Of a stretch of DNA of 64,000 bases, positions 7,744 through 16,700 are shown in pieces. Position 1 is the first letter of the stretch. Every line of letters begins with the position of its first letter. Position numbers and translations under genes: made by a program. The notes beneath the pieces are model-generated. The model saw only the letters and a program-made list of their open reading frames with translations. It made no database searches and had not been told where the DNA came from. The DNA comes from DRYS01 sp964491605 (GTDB lineage Archaea; Thermoproteota; CALKCG01; B24; DRYS01): contig CAZBGY010000001.1 of the NCBI GenBank assembly GCA_964491605.1, positions 62,001 through 126,000 on the forward strand. The letters run 5' to 3'.

Positions 7744-9639
7744 TTGGCAGCCTCCTTCATACGCGAAGTAGTATTGGAGAATTTTATGAGCTACGAGTAT
7801 GCTAGAGTTAAGCTTGCACCTGGTTTAAACCTTATATGTGGACCGAACGGCTCCGGAAAGTCATCGATACTTCTAGGTATATCCGTAGCTCTAGGTCAAA
7901 CTTACACGGAGAGGGCGAGGAGGCTCAGTGATCTTATAAGATGGGGTCGCGATATAGCGCGTGTAACTTTAATTTTCGATAATAGCGGTGAAGGGGAAGG
8001 TAAGCTTTTTCCTTCTATTAGATCCTCCACCGTATCTATCTCAAGGATACTCAGGAGGGATGGGACTTATAGCTTCTACGTGTTAGGTGAGGAGAAGCCT
8101 AAACTAGAGGTTATAGAGTTTCTAAGCAAGGTGGGTTTAGATCCAGATAATCCGTTTATAATAATGCATCAAGGTACGATAGAAGAATTTGTAGCGATAC
8201 ATCCAGAGGAGAAGCTTAAGCTTCTAGAGAAGGCTGTAGGTTTCGAAGATTATCGAAGAAATATACTGGAGGCTAGAAGTAGGCTCTCGAAGGTTCTATC
8301 AGAGGAGAAGATTATCCGCGAGAGAATAGCTGATGCTGAATCTACGCTAGAATACTGGCGTAGAGAATACGAGAAGCTTATACAGTATAGACGGCTTAGA
8401 AGGAAGGAGGATGAGCTTAAGCTAGAGTTTTCATGGGCTAGGATACTAGATCTCGAGGATAAGCTAGCTAAACTATCCAGTAAGGTTGAACTCTATAGTC
8501 GGAGGATATCGAAGCTTGAGAAGATATGTTATGATGCTAAGTCTAAGATCGCGGATGTAGAGAAGGATTTCGAGAGTTTGATCTTTGATGAGGATAGGTT
8601 ATTTGAGAAAATCATAGCATCAGAGAAGCTTCTATCAATGCTATCTGAAGATTTACGTATACTCAAATCGTATGGAGGTAGGCTGCCGGCTGAATTTGAA
8701 GCTGAGGTTAGGGGTAAAGTTTCGGATCCAAAAAGAATCGAATCTGATCTAAGAGATATGTATAGAGCCTACAGCGGGTTAAGGGTTAGAGAACGTGAGA
8801 TATTCAAACGGTATGCGGAGTTATGCGTCGAGGAGGCGTTAGCTTCATCTGAGATAACTAGGCTTATAGATGAGAGGAAGCGTATGGAGGCTAAGATATC
8901 CGATTTGAAATCTAAGATTGAATCCATGTTATCGGAGGTAGGTAGCTCATCATCTAAACCTCCTACCGTTAGAAGTTTACCGGAGATAGAGAATGAGTTG
9001 AGAAGCGTAGAGGCTAGGATTAGAGCTCTAGGATCCGTCTCAGAAGATGTAGCATCTATATACGAGAAATATAGGAGCGTCTACGATGAACTGAAATCCA
9101 GGCTTGAAATAGTCTCAGAGAATAAGAATCTACTCCTACGAGAACTAGATGAAAGGGTTAAGATTTGGAGGGAAGCATTGGAGAAATTACTGGATAGTGT
9201 GAATAAGGAGTTTCAGAGTATACTTGAAGAGTTTGGCTATGTAGGATACGCTAAACTGTCTAATCCATATGATATCGATAGGAGTGGACTCGAGATATAC
9301 ATGGGGACGCCTGGTTTGGATCCAGTACCCCTCAATAATCTTACTCAAAGCGGTGGTGAGAGGAGTCTAGCTGTATCCACATTCCTTATAGCTCTTCAGC
9401 AGTATGTGAAAAGCCCGTTTAGAGCTTTAGACGAGTATGATGTACATATGGATCCGGTGAATAGGGAGGCGATCTTTAAGCATATAGTAGAACGTCTATC
9501 CGGTAAGGAGAAGATCCAGTACGTAGTTATAACGCCGAATCCACTACCAGTAGCAGCTAGAGTAGCTAATGTTATAGTAGTTCAGAAGGTGGGAGGTAGA
9601 TCTAAGGTTGGGAGGATCGAAGCCTGCATCGAAGCGTAG
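7744..9639 (+). CDS. Compact SMC-like chromosome-organising ATPase
   Basis: SMC ATPases dimerise and, with a kleisin, entrap or fold DNA. This one has both ATPase lobes: Walker A GPNGSGKSS at 33-41, a Q-loop MHQG near 145, signature QSGGERS at 535-541, and Walker B with catalytic E564 followed by the D-loop (LDEYDVHMDP). It has only 631 residues, against about 1100-1200 for a canonical SMC. The region between the lobes, roughly 170-490, is charged coiled coil broken at about 309-340 (SYGGRLPAEF) and 400-413. There is no room for the usual folded hinge of 120-150 residues, and no CxxC zinc hook as in Rad50. The TTG start follows a TATA box at short distance. The next two genes overlap it and encode kleisin-like and KITE-like proteins, which supports an SMC rather than a Rad50 role. 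Short SMC relatives such as coalescin exist in Crenarchaea; whether this is one needs a tree. Confidence 0.85.
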   Translation: MAASFIREVVLENFMSYEYARVKLAPGLNLICGPNGSGKSSILLGISVALGQTYTERARRLSDLIRWGRDIARVTLIFDNSGEGEGKLFPSIRSSTVSISRILRRDGTYSFYVLGEEKPKLEVIEFLSKVGLDPDNPFIIMHQGTIEEFVAIHPEEKLKLLEKAVGFEDYRRNILEARSRLSKVLSEEKIIRERIADAESTLEYWRREYEKLIQYRRLRRKEDELKLEFSWARILDLEDKLAKLSSKVELYSRRISKLEKICYDAKSKIADVEKDFESLIFDEDRLFEKIIASEKLLSMLSEDLRILKSYGGRLPAEFEAEVRGKVSDPKRIESDLRDMYRAYSGLRVREREIFKRYAELCVEEALASSEITRLIDERKRMEAKISDLKSKIESMLSEVGSSSSKPPTVRSLPEIENELRSVEARIRALGSVSEDVASIYEKYRSVYDELKSRLEIVSENKNLLLRELDERVKIWREALEKLLDSVNKEFQSILEEFGYVGYAKLSNPYDIDRSGLEIYMGTPGLDPVPLNNLTQSGGERSLAVSTFLIALQQYVKSPFRALDEYDVHMDPVNREAIFKHIVERLSGKEKIQYVVITPNPLPVAARVANVIVVQKVGGRSKVGRIEACIEA

Positions 9640-10387
9640 GGTAGCGACTGTGAAAAGGGAGGTTGAGAAGCTTATAGCACAGTGTAGACTTACGGTTAAA
9701 CGTGGAGCTGATCCATTCCAAGTGGATGTGAAGGGTTCTCTAGCTACGCTTAGAAACTTCATCGAATTAGCTTCTAGCTTAGATGATATACGTCTAGATG
9801 GCGAAGCCTTATACAATCTATCTACGATAGTCGAATCCCAGGATAGATGGATCAAGTTTAGATCTAGTAAGCTTTTCGTGGATCCTATGTTCATAGAATC
9901 TAGGGTTAAAACTGCTTCCAGTAGGATGTTGGCACGCATACTCGTATCGTGCTGGACACCTACAGCATCCATCGATACGTTAACTCCTTCGATGCTTGAT
10001 TTAGCAATAAGCTACTGGAATAGGTTAAAGCCTCTTAAAGGTAGATGGGGTAGGCTTTCAGGAAGCTCCACGGAGTATCTAACTCTCTCTTTCGACGAAG
10101 CTTCTAAACTGGGTTTAATCTACGATAAGGGGTTCGAGGAGCTTCTATCAAGTATCGAGGATTATGTTAAACGCCTTCTATCAATTAAAGATAAGGTTGA
10201 GTATAGTGAGGTAGTCAGGGGAAGCTGGGTTGAAATGGTTACTAAAGCTTACCTAATAAGTTTCCTAGTATCATCTGGGCGTCTAGGTCTGGTATACGAT
10301 CCGTCCACCGATAGATTCTATATCACATCGTATAGCAGATCCGATATGCCTAGATCTATCGCCATATCTGTAGGGGTGGGTGGATAA
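9608..10387 (+). CDS. scpA: ScpA-like kleisin subunit
   Basis: Kleisins bridge the two heads of an SMC dimer. The 259-residue protein has the ScpA N-terminal pattern DPFQVDVKGSL-x-LR-x-FIELASSLDDIRLDGEAL, resembling the segment that binds the SMC neck, then a long middle, and a C-terminal winged-helix-like segment (residues about 195-245: EVVRGSWVEMVTKAYLISFLV) where ScpA contacts the SMC head. The TTG at 9608 is chosen because GGGAGGT lies eight bases upstream at 9593-9599; it overlaps the SMC gene by 32 bases. A GTG at 9650 is a possible later start. Position immediately behind an SMC gene strongly supports the call. Sequence similarity to bacterial ScpA is only moderate by eye. Confidence 0.72.
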   Translation: MGGSKPASKRRVATVKREVEKLIAQCRLTVKRGADPFQVDVKGSLATLRNFIELASSLDDIRLDGEALYNLSTIVESQDRWIKFRSSKLFVDPMFIESRVKTASSRMLARILVSCWTPTASIDTLTPSMLDLAISYWNRLKPLKGRWGRLSGSSTEYLTLSFDEASKLGLIYDKGFEELLSSIEDYVKRLLSIKDKVEYSEVVRGSWVEMVTKAYLISFLVSSGRLGLVYDPSTDRFYITSYSRSDMPRSIAISVGVGG

Positions 10388-10937
10388 CGGTATGGGGTCT
10401 AAGAGGGATTTGGAAGAGAGAGCTAGAAGAGCTTTACAGTTGCTATTAGTGCAGAGGCATAGAAAGCCTGGTGTGAAAGGGTGGGAGCTTAGACGATCCA
10501 TAGGTAAAAACTACCTTAATATTCTTGAATACCTGAACGAGAAGCTGGACTCCTACGGTTTATGCATTAGGATGGTGTACGAAGGTGAAGAAACAACCCC
10601 TGACCAAGCTAGATTCCTCGTTACCGTGAAGGATAGTATAAGGATGAGTGAAGCTATATCTGCAGGTTGGCGTATAGATGAGCTTGCAATACTCGCAGCT
10701 TCTATAGCGTATATAGCTTCAAGGCAGGGATCCATAAGTTCTAGGGAGCTTCTCCGTCTACTCGAAGTTAAGTTTCCAAGCTGGTTTATAGAAGCTACCT
10801 TGAGGCGGCTTATAAGATATGGATACCTTGAACGTGATGGGGATATCGTAAAGATAGGATGGAGGAGTAAAGCTGAGATCGATGGAGGCAAGCTTCTTGA
10901 ACTCATAGTTAAAATGGATGTTGTAAGCGAGAGTTGA
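10380..10937 (+). CDS. scpB: ScpB/KITE-like winged-helix protein
   Basis: A 185-residue protein starting at a GTG that overlaps the end of the kleisin gene by eight bases. It seems to hold two winged-helix domains: residues about 10-80 (GWELRRSIGKNYLNILEYLN) and 95-165 (IDELAILAASIAYIASRQG, then LRRLIRYGYLERDGDIVKIG). KITE proteins (ScpB, MukE, Nse1/Nse3) are paired winged-helix subunits that bind the kleisin linker. The GWRIDELAILA helix also recalls the MAGE/Nse3 core, but I cannot decide between the ScpB and Nse3 branches from sequence alone. The call rests largely on operon position and domain layout. A plain DNA-binding regulator is the alternative. Confidence 0.6.
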   Translation: MDNGMGSKRDLEERARRALQLLLVQRHRKPGVKGWELRRSIGKNYLNILEYLNEKLDSYGLCIRMVYEGEETTPDQARFLVTVKDSIRMSEAISAGWRIDELAILAASIAYIASRQGSISSRELLRLLEVKFPSWFIEATLRRLIRYGYLERDGDIVKIGWRSKAEIDGGKLLELIVKMDVVSES

Positions 10938-10952
10938 TGGATATAGGTTATC

Positions 10953-10979
10953 GCGAAGCTCCTACAGCTTGAGCTTCGC
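10953..10979 (+). terminator. Nine-base-pair hairpin after the SMC operon
   Basis: A perfect nine-base-pair inverted repeat, GCGAAGCTC/GAGCTTCGC, with loop CTACAGCTT. No T run follows, so it is more likely a 3'-end stabiliser or processing site than a classical terminator. Confidence 0.35.
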
Positions 10980-11230
10980 TAGATGCATTACTGCTACCGG
11001 AACCTACAGCTCGAGTTAGGGTGAATCTTATGAAGCCTCTAGCAGCAAGGGTAGATGAACTTCTGCTGACGAAGGGCAGAAGGGATGAATAGCAAGGACA
11101 ATAGCGTAATGCTTAGTAGCGAAGAGCTAGATGTCTAGATGTGTCGTCTTTAGGTTAAGGGAAAGATATGTTTCTGGGGTAATCGCATGGTTGTCATAAT
11201 GCTACCTGAAAAGCTATACGGTATAGTAAG

Positions 11231-11238
11231 GGTTTAAG
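11231..11238 (+). promoter_or_regulatory. TATA box for the subtilase gene
   Basis: GGTTTAAG, 35-42 bases before the TTG start at 11273. It would give a transcript with a leader of about ten bases. Assigned from spacing and sequence. Confidence 0.4.
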
Positions 11239-11272
11239 TTAAATAGAGCGTGTATATAGGCTAGATATAGGC

Positions 11273-14200
11273 TTGAAGAAGTTATTCGTATCGATCATAG
11301 TAATACTTATACTCTTACAAGTCTATCGATCTCCACCCCTCCACGGATCCCCGCCGACGATACCTTCAACCATACCTCTAACTAACCATATCCCTGAATG
11401 TATAAGTGGGATCTCTACGCGACGTAGTAATCTGAATATCTTCATAATCGAGTTAACGGATATCGCTGGTCTCCAGGATCTCTTCTCATACGATATCAAG
11501 GTAAGATACATCTCGAGAACTATGCCCGTAGTATTCGTGGAAGCCTCGGAAGACAAACTGGATTCTATCATTAGGAATCGTTATGTTAAATCGGTGTGGA
11601 CGGATAGCCTAGTTGAGCTTGCAGATATAGATATACTAGGCTGTAGATTCGTCCTTTCAAGCTACAAAGTTATGCCTCTAAACGAAACGATCAAGATGAT
11701 AAATGCTAGTATACTGTGGGATATGGGATATACCGGTAAAGGTATACGTATAGCTATAGTGGATACGGGTGTAGATACCAGTCATCCAGATTTCCGTTTC
11801 GCTAACGGTACGAGTAAGATCGTGGAATCCATCTCGTTCATCGAGGGTGAGGATGCTGAGGATAGGCATGGGCATGGAACGGCTATGGCTGGTATAGCAG
11901 CTGGCTCAGGTTTAGCGTCCAACGGTAGGTTTAAAGGTGTTGCTCCAGATGCTCTTATCATAAATGTTAAAGCATTTAAAGCTGAAGGGTTAGAAGCATA
12001 TTCGACTATAGAGATTCTATTTAAAGCTTTAGAGTATCTAGATTCGGTTAAACCGAACGTTATATGTGCTGCATGGGGTGTATATCCGCCTCTATCTGAA
12101 GATCATCCCTTCAATAGGCTTGTGAAGAGGCTTATCGATCAAGGAGTAGTATTCGTAGCTGCTGCAGGTAATCTAGGCTACCATTGGACGGTTGTATCGC
12201 CTTCATCCACACCGTCGGTGATATCTGTAGGTGCGGCTACGCGGAATGGTGTAGCGTTTTTCTCGTCCAAAGGTCCAGATCCATATAGCTTGAGGTATGT
12301 GCCTCTAGTGGTAGCTCCGGGTGTTAGAATTGTAGCTCCGGGTAGCGGTGTGCTGTACGATAGATTCAAGTATGACAGCTATGAAGGTTATATGGAGATA
12401 TCCGGTACATCACCCGCTACGGCTCATGTAGTAGGGGTTGTAGCCCTCCTTCTATCCGCTAAGCCTTGGCTCATATCTCAAGCTTTACTAGCTGGGCTGA
12501 TTGCTTCAGCTAAGCCATTCAAAAATGTAGATTATACAGAGCAGGGAGCTGGACTTGTGGATGCCTACAGCTGTCTTAGGATGCTCGAGGAAAACCTACA
12601 GCCTTTAGAGATCAGAATTCCCATAGAATACAATAGCGGGCTTAGATCTATAGCTCTCGATCGGAGAGAAGTTGTCTCCGCGTCTCGCTATCACAAGGTT
12701 TATGGAAACTATACGATGATCGGTAACGGTTTATTCCATCTAATCGTATCGGAGAAAGCTATACCTACATGGCTATTCTACGGTAAGATCCAAGCATTGG
12801 ACAGGATATCTATATCGATCCTACCTACAGGTTCAACCCTATGGATACCTCAAGAATCCATGATAGCTACCGTAGGATTCAAGCTAACTAACTTCACAGA
12901 TAGATGGTGGAGCGGATACTCTGATCTTGAGTATGGAGGATTTAGGATTCGTATAGAGGTAACCATACCGTTGGATCAACCATATATAGAGCTTAAATTA
13001 TCGATGATTAGCGGAGATATAGATCTTCTGAACTTCACTTTAGCACCATCGGCGATGCTAGGCTTCTCTGAAGCTGCTTATCTAGGAGGGCTTGAAGGCT
13101 TCATCATCTGGAGCAGCTATATGGTTCTAGGTTTAGCCTCCATCGATAGGCCTTACAGCTATCTTATAAGTGGATATAGAGATGCCTATATGGCTAACCC
13201 TGAAAACGTAACGTTAACCCTAAAGGTTAGCGATAATCCTATCAAAATATACATCGCTATATCTAGCTCCTATAGGGAGGTATCCTCGCTATTTCCATCT
13301 CTGATAGGTAGAAGCGTTAAGGAAGCTTTCCTGAAGCCTATAGAAGCTATAAGGGTTCTCCCACCAGGTTCATCTAGCATTTTTAGACTTCTCGTGAGGA
13401 ATCTCGGAGTTGGTAGGGATGCTAGGATCTCTATGAGTATTACAGGCTTCTCCACCGACGGCATATATAATTACAGTATGGATTACCGCCTACACCTAGA
13501 CGGGTATACAGATAACTACTATGAATTCCGATTACCGAAGCTTTCTGAAGGATTCTATAGGATCTCATTCGAACTAGAGAATTTACCGGGTGAAGTCCAT
13601 AGATCATATGATAAGTTTGTATCAGATTTATATGTAGGTCTATACCCCAGGATATTATCCGCTTTACCCTCGATTCTCGATGGCATCGAAAAGCCTTTCA
13701 TACTCATGTATCCCGGGGATATCGATTACCTAAACGTAACGCTCGTATCTTCTATTCCTATCTCCCGGGTTAAAGCTTCCATCGAAGGGGATGCAGCTTA
13801 CATATTCAGGGTGTACTCTATCAAGAATATAGGCTTCCAGGTGTATGCCTCTGTCTACGGATATATACCTGACGACCAGAAACCGGCGGTATATAACGGA
13901 AGCCTGGTATTCGAAATAGATGGCGGTATCACCGTCTCCATACCTATAAGTGTAACTGTACGTGAACCTATAGCCGTCGTTCTATGGCATGATAGGCTGG
14001 ATTTCATACCTGGTAGAAACGATCTATATTTATGGTATACCGATCTATGGAGGGATTCCGCTCTTAGAGGTATAAGGCTTATCCCTGCTAGCCTCCATAT
14101 GGTACAGCCTAGAAGGATTGACTTCCTAATTCTCCCGGATCCGTACTATAGCTACCAGGATGTACGTTCGATGTTAGACTACTTCCTAGATCGTGATGGC

Positions 14201-15112
14201 TCTGTAGCTATACTTGCCGGTCCAGCTATCTTCGCTCTTAGATACGGTTATAGAACGATACTCAGGGAGTATGGGTTGGAAGCAGTTGAGGAGCCATATT
14301 TCAGATGGAGTAACTCCTCGATTAAGCTAGATCTATATGGGTTCGAAGATTTAGCATCGCTGAATCTAACGGTAGCCTACGGCATATTCTTTAATATATC
14401 CACACCCCTCTTACGAGGATCGCTTCAAGTTATGTTTAAATCTATGGAGGTCGGTCCATACGGATTTCTCAATGTGTCAAGTAGTTTCTATCTCTCATTC
14501 ATCTATAGAAGTCTAGATGGTAGGTTTAACGTATTCGTACACTCTAGCGTTTATAGCTTCGATGACCTATGGTGTAGATTAAGCTATAGTGTTAAATGGG
14601 ATGTCGAGGAAGGTAAGCTTATCGGTTATATAGAGCCCACCGAGAACGCTATGGCCGAGAATATAGATCTCCTAACCAGTATCGTATCGAAGATGTCTAA
14701 TAAGCCTCCACGGATATTATCGCTGAATATTTTGGATAGTAGAGTGGAGCAGATGTTCGAATCATATACGGTGATAGTGGTAGCTAGAGATAATGAAACC
14801 AGCAGAGATAAGCTTAATGTAACGCTTAAGGTAACGAAGCCCAACGGGTCTACGCTATGTATAGGCGGATTATATGTAGCCGACGGGTCCTTCATACTAT
14901 CCTACACCCCAGGTATGAACGATCCAGTAGGGATATATCAAGCTGTAATTAGGGTTGAAGATGGGTTGCATGCCTATGTCGAAAGGATTTTAAGGTTTGA
15001 AGTTATACCTCCTGTTAGAAGTATGGTGATCATAGTTCTTCTAGTAGGGTTATCCTTCATAGCTATAGGTTATATGTTAGGTAGAAGAGCTAGGTTGAAG
15101 ATTCACGGGTAG
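11273..15112 (+). CDS. Large membrane-anchored subtilisin-like serine protease (S8)
   Basis: An exported protease of 1279 residues. The N-terminus (MKKLFVSIIVILILLQVY) is a signal peptide, and residues about 45-130 resemble an I9-type propeptide. The S8 catalytic triad is complete: D164 in IVDTGVDTSHPDF, H201 in HGHGTAMAG, and S380 in GTSPATAHV. About 800 residues of beta-rich, tyrosine- and serine-rich sequence with many N-x-S/T glycosylation sites follow, then a C-terminal membrane anchor (residues about 1250-1270) and a short basic tail. The long C-terminal part recalls tripeptidyl-peptidase II, pyrolysin and S-layer-associated proteases such as STABLE. It would sit on the outer face of the cell, digesting proteins or processing surface layers. 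No neighbour is clearly linked. The TTG start fits both the TATA spacing and the signal peptide. Confidence 0.93.
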   Translation: MKKLFVSIIVILILLQVYRSPPLHGSPPTIPSTIPLTNHIPECISGISTRRSNLNIFIIELTDIAGLQDLFSYDIKVRYISRTMPVVFVEASEDKLDSIIRNRYVKSVWTDSLVELADIDILGCRFVLSSYKVMPLNETIKMINASILWDMGYTGKGIRIAIVDTGVDTSHPDFRFANGTSKIVESISFIEGEDAEDRHGHGTAMAGIAAGSGLASNGRFKGVAPDALIINVKAFKAEGLEAYSTIEILFKALEYLDSVKPNVICAAWGVYPPLSEDHPFNRLVKRLIDQGVVFVAAAGNLGYHWTVVSPSSTPSVISVGAATRNGVAFFSSKGPDPYSLRYVPLVVAPGVRIVAPGSGVLYDRFKYDSYEGYMEISGTSPATAHVVGVVALLLSAKPWLISQALLAGLIASAKPFKNVDYTEQGAGLVDAYSCLRMLEENLQPLEIRIPIEYNSGLRSIALDRREVVSASRYHKVYGNYTMIGNGLFHLIVSEKAIPTWLFYGKIQALDRISISILPTGSTLWIPQESMIATVGFKLTNFTDRWWSGYSDLEYGGFRIRIEVTIPLDQPYIELKLSMISGDIDLLNFTLAPSAMLGFSEAAYLGGLEGFIIWSSYMVLGLASIDRPYSYLISGYRDAYMANPENVTLTLKVSDNPIKIYIAISSSYREVSSLFPSLIGRSVKEAFLKPIEAIRVLPPGSSSIFRLLVRNLGVGRDARISMSITGFSTDGIYNYSMDYRLHLDGYTDNYYEFRLPKLSEGFYRISFELENLPGEVHRSYDKFVSDLYVGLYPRILSALPSILDGIEKPFILMYPGDIDYLNVTLVSSIPISRVKASIEGDAAYIFRVYSIKNIGFQVYASVYGYIPDDQKPAVYNGSLVFEIDGGITVSIPISVTVREPIAVVLWHDRLDFIPGRNDLYLWYTDLWRDSALRGIRLIPASLHMVQPRRIDFLILPDPYYSYQDVRSMLDYFLDRDGSVAILAGPAIFALRYGYRTILREYGLEAVEEPYFRWSNSSIKLDLYGFEDLASLNLTVAYGIFFNISTPLLRGSLQVMFKSMEVGPYGFLNVSSSFYLSFIYRSLDGRFNVFVHSSVYSFDDLWCRLSYSVKWDVEEGKLIGYIEPTENAMAENIDLLTSIVSKMSNKPPRILSLNILDSRVEQMFESYTVIVVARDNETSRDKLNVTLKVTKPNGSTLCIGGLYVADGSFILSYTPGMNDPVGIYQAVIRVEDGLHAYVERILRFEVIPPVRSMVIIVLLVGLSFIAIGYMLGRRARLKIHG

Positions 15113-15431
15113 ATAGCACCTTCGCTATTTCTTGGAAGAGCTTCATCGAAGACATATCTACCACGGGTATCTGCCCACCTCTAGGTATAGATTTGAACCT
15201 TTCATATTTAGGACATCGTGTGAAGCATATTTGGCTTATGATAAACTCGCCTGTCTCTATCTCATGTTCGAAGGATTTTTCAGGTACTTCCATGCATATA
15301 AGGTATCCATCCACCCAGAATAGCTTAGATACTTCCATAGTCGAGGAGCACCATATAAGCTCATCCTCACTCTTCCTATGATCCAACCCGAGAATCTTAA
15401 CCTTCCTACTCATAGCCAGCTCTACATCCAT
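15090..15431 (-). CDS. Hypothetical protein, second gene of a two-gene unit
   Basis: About 113 residues from the ATG at 15431, preferred because AGGAGG lies nine bases upstream; an in-frame TTG at 15452 sits directly behind the stop of the upstream gene. The sequence is soluble with a mixed alpha/beta look, and contains a cysteine pair region (ISQICFTRCPKYERF) and GGQIPVVDMSS near the end. It overlaps the 3' end of the subtilase gene by 23 bases in convergent orientation. I do not recognise a family. Two cysteines three residues apart are too few for a confident metal site. Confidence 0.6.
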   Translation of the reverse strand: MDVELAMSRKVKILGLDHRKSEDELIWCSSTMEVSKLFWVDGYLICMEVPEKSFEHEIETGEFIISQICFTRCPKYERFKSIPRGGQIPVVDMSSMKLFQEIAKVLSTRESST

Positions 15432-15453
15432 CTCATCCATCCTCCTAAACAAT

Positions 15454-15819
15454 CTAATCCTTCAATTCGAAACCTAAAGCTTTAGCTACCTTCTTAATAC
15501 CTTCGAATGTTATCGTAGTAACCCCTTTAACCACCTCATCTCTAGTAGGGATTATCATATAGCCCTTATATAGCCCTGATACATTAGCTATGTAGAACAC
15601 CTGTAAAGCGAAGAGAAGGAGATTCAGCTGGCGTGCAGAAAGGCTTCTAGCTAATATCTCATATTCTTCGTCGGATATCGTAACCCTACGCATGAAGGAT
15701 TCCTTTATACCTGTAGGCTCTTCATCCATAGCATCGAGTATATCGTATACCGTTACACCATACTCTTTGAGTAAATCGCTTAACGCTTTTTTCAGATGTA
15801 CATATTCGTAGGGCATCAA
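15454..15819 (-). CDS. Hypothetical helical protein, first gene of a two-gene unit
   Basis: A 121-residue, mainly helical, acidic-basic protein with no signal peptide or membrane segment. Its reading frame ends only a few bases before the next gene, so the two are almost certainly cotranscribed. The segment ISDEEYEILARSLSARQLNLLLFALQVFYIAN looks like two amphipathic helices. No catalytic motif or named family was recognised. Composition and codon use resemble the neighbours, so I regard it as a real gene. Confidence 0.65.
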   Translation of the reverse strand: MMPYEYVHLKKALSDLLKEYGVTVYDILDAMDEEPTGIKESFMRRVTISDEEYEILARSLSARQLNLLLFALQVFYIANVSGLYKGYMIIPTRDEVVKGVTTITFEGIKKVAKALGFELKD

Positions 15820-15905
15820 TTTTTCGATAGATTGGATAAAGCTATATAAACTATTACGCCCTAAGGGGAAGATTTAATATAGGCTAAGCTTAATCCTTAG
15901 AAGCC

Positions 15906-16700
15906 GTGAATCTGGTAGACTACCATATACACACATATCTATGCGGACATGCAGTTGGCAAACCAGTAGATTACGTCAAGGCAGCTCTATCCGCTAACCT
16001 AATCGAAGTAGGTATATCGGATCATCTAAGCCTCTCCCTACCTGAGGATTCTATACCGTTAGATAAGCTGCAACTCTACATAGATATGGTCGAGGAGGCT
16101 AAACATCTATACGAAGATAGGATTAAAGTAAGGCTTGGATTCGAAGTCGAGTATTCATGCAATAACATCGAATCTATAGCAGGCATACTTGGATCTATAG
16201 ATGAGCTTGATTATACGTTGCTATCAATCCATAAGATAGATGGATGGGTTATTAATAGCTCTAAATCCAGGGATAGGTATATGGGAATAGATCTATACAA
16301 GCTATACGAGGAATACTTCGATCTGGTATGCGAAGCTGCTTCGCTTAAACTATTCCAGGTAATCGCTCATATAGATTTACCTAAAATCTTCGGTTTCAAG
16401 CCGCGTGAGGATATGAAACCGTTATACGAGGATGTTGCTAGGAGGTTAGCTAAAGCTGGTGTATGCGTTGAGATTAATACTTCTGGGTTGAGAAAGCCTG
16501 TAGCCGAAGTCTATCCTGCTAGAGAATTTCTAGAAGTATTGAGAAGGTATAACGTACCTGTAACGCTTGGCTCTGATGCGCATAAACCTGAAGATGTAGC
16601 ATACCGTTTCGAAGATGCTATCGATATAATCTCCAAAGCAGGATACAGGCATATATCGGTATTCGAAAGGAAGCGGAGAGTGGATATACCTATCTTCTGA
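15906..16700 (+). CDS. hisJ: PHP-domain phosphatase, histidinol-phosphatase (HisJ) type
   Basis: PHP phosphatases use three metal ions; HisJ-type members remove phosphate from histidinol phosphate in histidine synthesis. The 264-residue protein starts with the metal-binding HIHT (H7, H9) and CGHA, then has ISDHLSL, an E in FEVEYS, SIHKIDGW, IAHIDLPK, and the C-terminal GSDAHKPEDV. This order matches the HisJ/HisK subgroup rather than polymerase PHP domains. The GTG start is right before the conserved motif. HisI lies elsewhere in the window, so the organism appears to make histidine, but the genes are not clustered. Other PHP phosphoesterase substrates are possible. Confidence 0.85.
   Translation: MNLVDYHIHTYLCGHAVGKPVDYVKAALSANLIEVGISDHLSLSLPEDSIPLDKLQLYIDMVEEAKHLYEDRIKVRLGFEVEYSCNNIESIAGILGSIDELDYTLLSIHKIDGWVINSSKSRDRYMGIDLYKLYEEYFDLVCEAASLKLFQVIAHIDLPKIFGFKPREDMKPLYEDVARRLAKAGVCVEINTSGLRKPVAEVYPAREFLEVLRRYNVPVTLGSDAHKPEDVAYRFEDAIDIISKAGYRHISVFERKRRVDIPIF

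Larger units (their letters stand above)
10938..11272. other. Intergenic region with two hairpins behind the SMC operon
   Basis: These 335 bases hold no open frame of note. A hairpin at 10953-10979 (GCGAAGCTC paired with GAGCTTCGC, nine-base loop) begins 15 bases after the ScpB stop codon. A second at 11060-11082 pairs CTTCTGC with GCAGAAG around a nine-base loop. The first may stabilise or end the operon transcript. The subtilase promoter lies at the right end. Confidence 0.5.
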
